DNA of 6,209 nt from Verrucomicrobiota bacterium (GTDB lineage: Bacteria; Verrucomicrobiota; Verrucomicrobiia; Limisphaerales; AV2), in NCBI GenBank assembly GCA_003219675.1, contig QHPW01000132.1, positions 3,087-9,295 of the forward strand. The letters run 5' to 3'. Each line of letters begins with the position of its first letter. The stretch's first letter is position 1. The notes beneath the pieces are model-generated. The model saw nothing but the letters and a program-made list of their open reading frames with translations, did no database searches and was not told the origin of the DNA. Shown here piece by piece: positions 1 through 4,834 of the stretch. The position numbers and the translations under genes are program-made.

Positions 1-1815
1 GTGAAATTCCCCTGGCTGCCGAACGACGGCACCGCGCATCCCGACCTTCCGCCCGGCACGCCGTACGGCATTGTCGGCACCAGCAGTTTTTACAAGCGCG
101 AGAGTTTTCCGGGCGTGGTGCCGTCGTGGTCGAACTTCTATGACGGGCTCGATTCCTTCAACACGAGCGAGAACGGCCAGAGCAGCAATTGGGAGTATCA
201 AGGCTCGGACGACGGCAAATATTCCAACAGCGAAATCCACGCGGTGCGGATCATCGCGATGGAACCGAATTCGCATCGCAGTTACGGCCCGAACTCCGGG
301 GGTCCATACAATGACGGCAACCATTACGTCAGCCACGCGCGCGAACGGTTGCGCATTCTCGGCGAGATTCCGTTGCGGAGATTCGACACCAACGGCGCGC
401 CGATCCTCGATCCCGAGGGCAACCCGGACACGAGTTTCATGGCAAAGATTCCGGCCGACACACCGTTCAGCTTTCAAATGCTTGACAAAGACGGCTTGCT
501 CCTGACGATGGCGCAGACGTGGCACCAGGTGCGGCCCGGTGAAGTGCGGAACAACTGCGGCGGTTGCCACGCGCACAGCCAGCAGCCGCTTCTTATTGAG
601 AACACCTTTGCCGGCAAACCGGGATACAAACCCATCGATCTGACGAGGATGGTCACGCTGCTGACCAGGACTCCCGGCGGCCAGCCGACGGTGAAGACCA
701 ATCCGCCCGGCGCGGTGAACGTGGAATTTCTGCGCGACATCCGGCCGGTGCTCCAGCGCAGTTGCGTGCCGTGTCACTCGACGACGAACGTGTCGGGCAA
801 CCTCGTGCTTGACGACTACACCAACTACAGCGGGTTGCCCGGCGATTACGCGCGACTGGCGGATGACAACGCCGCGCGCTGGGGCTACAAGCCGGTGATC
901 AGCAGCCGCACCTGGCGCCAAAGTAATGCGAGCCGTTACGTGCGCATGTTCCAAAGCCGCCGATCGTTGTTGATCTGGAAAATCTTTGGCCGACGGCTCG
1001 ATGGTTGGAGCAACGCGGATCATCCGACCGAGAGTGTTGCCGGAGATCCGGCTACTCTTCCGCCCGGGGCCGACCCGAACCGCGCCGACCTCGATTACAC
1101 GGGCCAGATCATGCCGCCGCCCGGCAGCAGCGTCCCGCCGCTCACCGACGACGAGAAGATTATGTTTGCCCGCTGGGTGGACCTGGGTTGCCCGATCAAT
1201 ACCGGCACCGGCGACGACGCGAACTATGGCTGGTTCCTCGACGAATTGCGCCCGACGGTCGCGGTGAGCAGTCCGCGCCAGAATCTCATCAGCACACCCC
1301 TCGCGGAGATTCGCATGGGTGTGGCGGATGCTTATACCGGCGTGAACAACGCGACGTTGTCTGTCAAAGCGGACTTCGCCGTCAACGGCGCGTCGGCAGG
1401 AACGGAACTCGTCAGCCAAGGGACGTTCGTCGCACCCGGCATCTTCTCAATCCCTTTACAGACGCCAATGTCGAACCTCAGCACCAGCCACATCTCTGCC
1501 GCAGTCGCCGATTTCCAAGGCAACACCAACAAAGTCGAAGTGCGCTTTTGGGTGGACGCCGGCTTCCGCGTCCTGTCGCTCGACGCAACGGCGCTGACCA
1601 GCCGGCGGTTGACGGTGCGATTTGAGAATCCGTCGGGCGCGACGAACCACACCGTCCTGTGTGTCGATGACCTGGCGAAGCCGGCCAGCGCGTGGACGAC
1701 GCTGAACATTCTGGGCGCGGCAGATGAGCCGAACCAGGTGCGCCGTTTGGAAGTAGGACTGCCGAGTGGTGTTCCCGGAAATGGAAATCTATTCCTGCGC
1801 ATACAGAGGCCTTAG
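1..1815 (+). CDS. HzsA-like dihaem c-type cytochrome protein, 5' partial
   Basis: The frame is open from the first base and ends at TAG 1813-1815, so at least 604 residues are present. The first codon (GTG) is probably internal: there is no signal peptide, although haem attachment requires export, and relatives carry more N-terminal sequence. Residues about 75-190 resemble the middle domain of the hydrazine synthase alpha subunit: NSEIHAVRII, then IPADTPFSFQMLDKDG, then a segment ending in the haem motif CGGCH (186-190). Residues about 241-400 look like a planctomycete-type cytochrome domain: FLRDIRPVLQRSCVPCH with haem motif CVPCH (255-259), then QIMPPPG, whose Met371 could be a distal ligand, and LTDDEKIMFARWVDLGCPI. 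Residues about 415-520 look Ig-like (FQGNTNKVEVRFWV), followed by a last beta domain to the C-terminus. Family knowledge places such proteins in the periplasm or outside the cell. The redox partner and substrate are unknown. Anammox-type hydrazine synthesis is not implied, because non-anammox relatives are common and no other subunits are visible. Confidence 0.8.
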   Translation: MKFPWLPNDGTAHPDLPPGTPYGIVGTSSFYKRESFPGVVPSWSNFYDGLDSFNTSENGQSSNWEYQGSDDGKYSNSEIHAVRIIAMEPNSHRSYGPNSGGPYNDGNHYVSHARERLRILGEIPLRRFDTNGAPILDPEGNPDTSFMAKIPADTPFSFQMLDKDGLLLTMAQTWHQVRPGEVRNNCGGCHAHSQQPLLIENTFAGKPGYKPIDLTRMVTLLTRTPGGQPTVKTNPPGAVNVEFLRDIRPVLQRSCVPCHSTTNVSGNLVLDDYTNYSGLPGDYARLADDNAARWGYKPVISSRTWRQSNASRYVRMFQSRRSLLIWKIFGRRLDGWSNADHPTESVAGDPATLPPGADPNRADLDYTGQIMPPPGSSVPPLTDDEKIMFARWVDLGCPINTGTGDDANYGWFLDELRPTVAVSSPRQNLISTPLAEIRMGVADAYTGVNNATLSVKADFAVNGASAGTELVSQGTFVAPGIFSIPLQTPMSNLSTSHISAAVADFQGNTNKVEVRFWVDAGFRVLSLDATALTSRRLTVRFENPSGATNHTVLCVDDLAKPASAWTTLNILGAADEPNQVRRLEVGLPSGVPGNGNLFLRIQRP

Positions 1816-1841
1816 CCGTAATCATCCAATGGAGACTCACG

Positions 1842-1984
1842 CTCGCCCTCACCCTGGCCCTCTCCCGCAGGAGAGGGAACTCCCTTCCACCGCGCTGAGT
1901 CGAGTCCCTGAGTGGGGAGCCCTTCCCAACCGGTGTGCCGGCTCTCCCCTCTCCTTGGGGGAGAGGGTCAGGGTGAGGGCGAGC
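1842..1984. repeat. Long imperfect inverted repeat (CCCTCACCCTG / CCCTCTCCC family)
   Basis: The left arm at 1842-1877 begins CTCGCCCTCACCCTGGCCC. The right arm at 1947-1984 is its near-exact reverse complement, with about four differences over some 36 positions. The core between them is about 69 bases and contains the small palindrome GGGAACTCCC (1875-1884). The element fills most of the 211-base gap between the dihaem protein gene and the GH44 gene. Translated on the minus strand it gives 'PHPDPLPQGEG', a peptide pattern I recognise as the spurious product of widespread intergenic repeats, so no gene is called here. A transcript across it could form a very long hairpin. There is no T-run after the right arm, so it is not called as an intrinsic terminator. 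Confidence 0.85.
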
Positions 1985-2026
1985 CATTTCCACGACTGCC
2001 TGGAGACGGTTTAGTCGAACCAGATC

Positions 2027-4318
2027 ATGCGATCCATTGCTCTGCCACTTCTCCTCTCAGCGCTTGTTTCGGTCCGGTGCGGCGGCCAAACCGATGAAAC
2101 GATCTACGACGACGTGTTGCAGAATAGCTGGGAGAATTGGAGCTGGGCCCTGGTGAACCTTGACAACTTGACGCCGGTCCGCGGTGGATCGAAGTCAATC
2201 AGCGTGACGGTGGGCGCGTGGGAAGCGCTCTATTTTGAACACACTGCGTTCGATCCCGCGGGCTTCACGAATCTGACCTTTTGGACCCACGGCGGCGCGA
2301 GCGGCGGGCAACTGTTGCAAGTGCAGGCCGTGCTGAGCGGAAGCGCCGCCGCCGCGGGCCAGTCGCTCGCGCCTCTCACCGCCAACACCTGGCAGCAAAT
2401 CAACATTCCGATCTCCGCGCTCGTGCCACCGCGCCAAAGCAGTATCGACGGTTTCTGGCTTCAGGACCGTTCCGGAACGGCGCAACCCACATTTTACGTG
2501 GACGACGTTTCACTCGTCGCCGGGCCGACTCCGCCGCCGACAACCAACTCGACCGCGACCATTCGGGTGGACGCCGGAGCGAATCGGCATCCGATCAGTC
2601 CGGAAATTTACGGCGTGGCGTTCGCTTCTTCGACCGAGTTGGCCGATCTGAACGTGCCGTTGAATCGTTCCGGCGGCAACACGACCACCCGTTACAACTG
2701 GCAGATCAACGCGGCGATCCACGCGGCGGACTGGTATTTCGAAAGCATCGGTTCCGCGAGCGCAACACCCGGCGCCGACGGCGACGATTTCATCTCACAA
2801 TCGAAGGCCGCCGGCGCGCAACCGATGCTGACGATTCCGACCATCAGCTGGGTCGCAAAGCTCGGCCCAGGCCGGGCGAGACTCGCCAGTTTTTCCATTG
2901 CCAAATACGGTCCACAACGAGCCCGCGCCCCGGACTTTGCCGACGCCGGCAATGGCGTCGCAACCAACGGGGTGGATATTACCGGCAACGATCCGAACGA
3001 TGCCAACCTGCCCGCCGACTCGAATTTTCAACTCGGCTGGATGCAGCATCTGACCAATCGCTGGGGTCGCGCCGCGGCGGGCGGCTTGCGCTACTACATC
3101 ATGGACAACGAGCCGAGCATCTGGTTCTCGACGCACCGGGACGTCCATCCGACCGGCCCGACGATGGACGAGATCCGCGATAAAATTCTCGATTACGGCG
3201 AGAAAGTGAAATCCGTTGACCCCAACGCGCTGGTCGTTGGTCCGGAGGAATGGGGCTGGTCGGGTTACTTTTACAGCGGTTACGACCAGCAATGGGGCAG
3301 CCGGAACGGCTGGAACAATCTGCCGGACCGCGCGGCGCACGGGAACGCAGATTATCTGCCGTGGTTGCTCGACCAGTTGCGCCGGACGAACAATGCGACC
3401 GGCCAGCGGCTGCTTGACCTCTTCACCGTTCACTACTACCCGCAAGGCGGTGAGTTCGGCAGTGAGGTCTCGACTTCGATGCAACTGCGCCGCAATCGCT
3501 CGACGCGTTCGCTCTGGGACACGAATTATGTGGACGAAACCTGGATCAACGACAAGGTGCGGCTCATTCCGCGCCTCAAGCAATGGGCGACGCAATATTA
3601 TCCGGGAACCCCGGTCGGCATCACCGAATACAATTGGGGCGCGGAAAACCACATCAATGGCGCGACCGCGCAAGCCGACATCCTCGGCATTCTCGGCCGG
3701 GAAGGACTTGACCTCGCCGCGCGGTGGACGACTCCCGCGAGCAGCACGCCGACCTACAAAGCCATCAAACTGTTCCGCAATTACGACGGCAACCAATCGA
3801 CCTTCGGCGACACGAGCGTGTCGGCGACCGTGCCGAATCCCGACAACCTTTCCTCGTTCGCTGCGGTCCGTTCCTCCGACAGCGCGTTGACGGTGATGGT
3901 CATCAACAAGGTGTTGAACGGAACGACGCCGGTAGTCCTCAACATTGCAAACTTCAACGGCGCCGGCACGGCGCAGGTCTGGCAATTGACCTCCGCGAAT
4001 TCGATCAACCGCCTCGCTGATGCGGTGTACACCAACGGCAGTGTGAGCAACACCGTGCCCGCCCAAAGCATCACGCTTTTGGTTCTGTCCGCGGCGGTGC
4101 CGGCGCCCCGATTGAGACCCGGAACGCACACCGGCGGACAAATTGAATTCTGGCTCGAGGGCCAGGCGGGCCAGCGCTACGTGATTCAATCCTCGCCGGA
4201 CTTTACGAACTGGGCCGCCTTCAGCACCAACACGCTGGCGGCCAACTCGATTCCTTTTGCGGTTCCAAGCGCCGGCGCGGCGCAACGGTTCTACCGCGCT
4301 CTCTGGAATCCGCCGTGA
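2027..4318 (+). CDS. Secreted glycoside hydrolase family 44 (endo-beta-1,4-glucanase/xyloglucanase type)
   Basis: This complete 763-residue protein starts with a Sec-type signal (hydrophobic core IALPLLLSALVSV, residues 4-16). Residues about 24-165 form a beta-sandwich, carbohydrate-binding-like module ending FYVDDVSLVAG, followed by a Pro/Thr linker (167-175). The GH44 catalytic region runs from about 178 to 690. It has PISPEIYGVAF (189-199), the signature RSGGNTTTRYNW (214-225), DWYFES (235-240), YYIMDNEPSIWFSTHRDVHP (356-375) with probable acid/base Glu362, HYYPQGG (469-475), and GITEYNWG (531-538) with probable nucleophile Glu534. Residues 590-690 fit the beta-sandwich that accompanies the GH44 barrel. 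The C-terminal 70 residues (GQRYVIQSSPDFTNW...RFYRAL) form an appended domain often seen on exported Verrucomicrobiota proteins. Known GH44 enzymes cleave internal beta-1,4 bonds in cellulose derivatives, xyloglucan and related glucans. ATG 2027 is chosen because it directly precedes the signal peptide; the nearest purine-rich stretch (TGGAGA, 2001-2006) is too far away to be a normal ribosome binding site. The exact substrate cannot be read from the sequence. Confidence 0.93.
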   Translation: MRSIALPLLLSALVSVRCGGQTDETIYDDVLQNSWENWSWALVNLDNLTPVRGGSKSISVTVGAWEALYFEHTAFDPAGFTNLTFWTHGGASGGQLLQVQAVLSGSAAAAGQSLAPLTANTWQQINIPISALVPPRQSSIDGFWLQDRSGTAQPTFYVDDVSLVAGPTPPPTTNSTATIRVDAGANRHPISPEIYGVAFASSTELADLNVPLNRSGGNTTTRYNWQINAAIHAADWYFESIGSASATPGADGDDFISQSKAAGAQPMLTIPTISWVAKLGPGRARLASFSIAKYGPQRARAPDFADAGNGVATNGVDITGNDPNDANLPADSNFQLGWMQHLTNRWGRAAAGGLRYYIMDNEPSIWFSTHRDVHPTGPTMDEIRDKILDYGEKVKSVDPNALVVGPEEWGWSGYFYSGYDQQWGSRNGWNNLPDRAAHGNADYLPWLLDQLRRTNNATGQRLLDLFTVHYYPQGGEFGSEVSTSMQLRRNRSTRSLWDTNYVDETWINDKVRLIPRLKQWATQYYPGTPVGITEYNWGAENHINGATAQADILGILGREGLDLAARWTTPASSTPTYKAIKLFRNYDGNQSTFGDTSVSATVPNPDNLSSFAAVRSSDSALTVMVINKVLNGTTPVVLNIANFNGAGTAQVWQLTSANSINRLADAVYTNGSVSNTVPAQSITLLVLSAAVPAPRLRPGTHTGGQIEFWLEGQAGQRYVIQSSPDFTNWAAFSTNTLAANSIPFAVPSAGAAQRFYRALWNPP

Positions 4319-4417
4319 CCTTGCCGTGCTTTCTCGGTGACCGGGTGGGTGGCGCGGTTGAGGGACATTCGCACCGTCCATATCCTCAATTCTCCGAATT
4401 CTGGAGGTGTCCGCTTT

Positions 4418-4512
4418 CCATGAACCCGGTGGGGCGAGACTCCGTCGAGCCCTAACTGATTCCTGTGGCTGGGAGATCAGGGCTCGACGGAGTCTCGCCC
4501 CACCGTTCATGG
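4418..4512. repeat. Cassette 1: 34-bp inverted repeat with a 25-base loop
   Basis: The left arm at 4418-4453 and the right arm at 4479-4512 pair completely except for two extra C bases in the left arm (4426-4427). The inner 26 bases of each arm (4428-4453 and 4479-4504, starting GGTGGGGCGAGACTCCGTCG on the left) are perfect reverse complements. The outer 8 bases are the shared CCATGAAC / GTTCATGG ends. The loop is 4454-4478. Such exact arms imply recent insertion, gene conversion between arms, or selection for the hairpin. It lies about 100 bases after the GH44 stop codon. There is no T-tract, so factor-independent termination is unlikely, but the stem could protect the 3' end of the GH44 mRNA. 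Confidence 0.9.
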
Positions 4513-4555
4513 TCCAAGTGCGCGGTGGCAAAACCGTGGAAACTTTCCATGAACC
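4505..4555. repeat. 51-bp inter-cassette unit A
   Basis: This unit runs from GTTCATGGTCC to CTTTCCATGAACC, so its ends are inverted copies of each other. It separates cassette 1 from cassette 2. It shares its ends, and a weakly similar interior with a GCG followed by an A-rich stretch, with units B and C, while the centre differs. Confidence 0.75.
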
Positions 4556-4624
4556 GCCCCTCTCCCGGCCTTCGGCCACCCTCTCCCCGCCTTGCGGGGA
4601 GAGGGCAGGGAGGGGTGCCAATCT
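4556..4624. repeat. Cassette 2: CCCTCTCCCC-type hairpin element
   Basis: This contains a perfect 12-bp hairpin: CCCTCTCCCCGC at 4579-4590, loop CTT, GCGGGGAGAGGG at 4594-4605. A second small hairpin, GGCC-TTC-GGCC, lies at 4567-4577. Outer C-rich and G-rich segments (GCCCCTCTCCC from 4556 and CAGGGAGGGG at 4606-4615) can pair imperfectly around both. The base composition relates it loosely to the element at 1842-1984. It is framed by CCATGAACC (4547-4555) and GGTTCATGG (4625-4633). The absence of a following T-run argues against an intrinsic terminator. Confidence 0.8.
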
Positions 4625-4625
4625 G

Positions 4626-4676
4626 GTTCATGGTCCCAATGCGTGCGCAAAAGCGAAAGGAGGCTTTCCATGAACC
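4626..4676. repeat. 51-bp inter-cassette unit B, carrying a strong Shine-Dalgarno-like sequence
   Basis: This unit has the same ends and the same length as unit A. It contains AAAGGAGG at 4656-4663, six bases before the ATG of the CTTTCCATGAACC motif (ATG at 4670). That is an ideal ribosome-binding arrangement, absent from unit A and unit C. The reading frame it would open ends at 4831. Confidence 0.75.
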
Positions 4677-4785
4677 TGACTTTGGTAGGGACATCGCGCT
4701 GCGATGTCCCCGCCCGCGAAGCAGCGTGGCGGCATCATTGCGCCGCTGAGCGCGGCGCGGACGGCGCAGCGCGCCGTCCCTACCA
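4677..4785. repeat. Cassette 3: multi-branched palindromic element
   Basis: An outer stem TGGTAGGGA (4683-4691) pairs with TCCCTACCA (4777-4785). Inside are two further perfect hairpins that share bases with the outer stem: GGGACATCG-CGCTG-CGATGTCCC (4688-4710) and GGACGGCG-CAGCG-CGCCGTCC (4759-4779). The structures are therefore alternatives: one long stem, or two local hairpins. The two loops, CGCTG and CAGCG, are reverse complements, so the two hairpins could also kiss or cross-pair. The cassette is framed by CCATGAACC (4668-4676) and the diverged GGTTCAGGG (4786-4794). It resembles a small mobile palindromic element rather than a gene. Confidence 0.75.
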
Positions 4786-4786
4786 G

Positions 4787-4834
4787 GTTCAGGGTCCAAA
4801 GCGCGAAAATTTCGTGGAATTCTTTCCATGAACC
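4787..4834. repeat. 48-bp inter-cassette unit C, overlapping the next gene's start codon
   Basis: This unit runs from the altered closing motif GTTCAGGGTCC to CTTTCCATGAACC and is three bases shorter than units A and B. It forms the leader of the ATP-grasp-like gene, and its last seven bases are that gene's ATG AAC C. Its interior is AT-richer than the surroundings (GAAAATTTCG, 4805-4814). It offers only a weak GTGGA (4814-4818) as a possible ribosome binding site. Confidence 0.7.

Larger units (their letters stand above)
4414..4834. repeat. Modular repeat array: four CTTTCCATGAACC copies enclosing three palindromic cassettes
   Basis: The 13-base motif CTTTCCATGAACC occurs exactly at 4414-4426, 4543-4555, 4664-4676 and 4822-4834. 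Each of the first three copies opens a cassette that closes with the inverted motif GGTTCATGGTCC or a close variant (GTTCATGG at 4505, GGTTCATGG at 4625, GGTTCAGGG at 4786). The cassettes are unrelated in sequence and each is palindromic. The stretches from one cassette's end to the next motif are alike in length (51, 51 and 48 bases). The array accounts for nearly all of the 509 bases between the GH44 and ATP-grasp-like genes. The rest (4319-4413) holds no gene or clear regulatory site. A GGTTGAGGGAC at 4356-4366 could be a decayed closing motif of a further unit, but this is weak. The short reading frames through the array are repeat-derived. Confidence 0.85.

Noticed and set aside
1..1815. 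Hydrazine synthase alpha subunit of an anammox organism
   Set aside because: Only domain-level similarity is seen. The C-terminal architecture differs, the neighbours are unrelated, and similar proteins are widespread in non-anammox Planctomycetota and Verrucomicrobiota.
1766..2097. Small coding frames across the 1842-1984 repeat
   Set aside because: Their peptides (for example PHPGPLPQERE) are translations of the repeat, a known source of spurious protein predictions.
4579..4605. Intrinsic terminator
   Set aside because: The 12-bp GC-rich stem is strong, but it is followed by GC-rich sequence instead of a T-tract.
2795..4621. A 608-codon open frame on the minus strand, antisense to GH44
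   Set aside because: It lies over a gene with clear family motifs, begins inside repeat DNA, is very rich in Arg and shows no recognisable domain. Long antisense frames are expected in high-GC coding sequence.
4407..4749. Plus-strand frames at 4407-4673 and 4465-4749
   Set aside because: They consist of repeat translations such as FMVPMRAQKRKEAFHEP and show no independent coding signal.
4683..4785. tRNA or structured RNA gene suggested by the branched fold
   Set aside because: There is no T-arm GTTC context, no anticodon-arm layout and no CCA-type acceptor. The fold is explained by nested palindromes of a repeat element.
4414..4834. CRISPR array
   Set aside because: The units differ in their centres, the intervals are unequal (cassettes of about 70-110 bases) and are themselves palindromic, and no cas genes are visible.
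4505..4834. Integron attC sites separating gene cassettes
   Set aside because: Unit length and inverted ends are suggestive, but the ends do not fit the RYYYAAC / GTTRRRY core sites, the cassettes hold no genes, and there is no integrase in the window.
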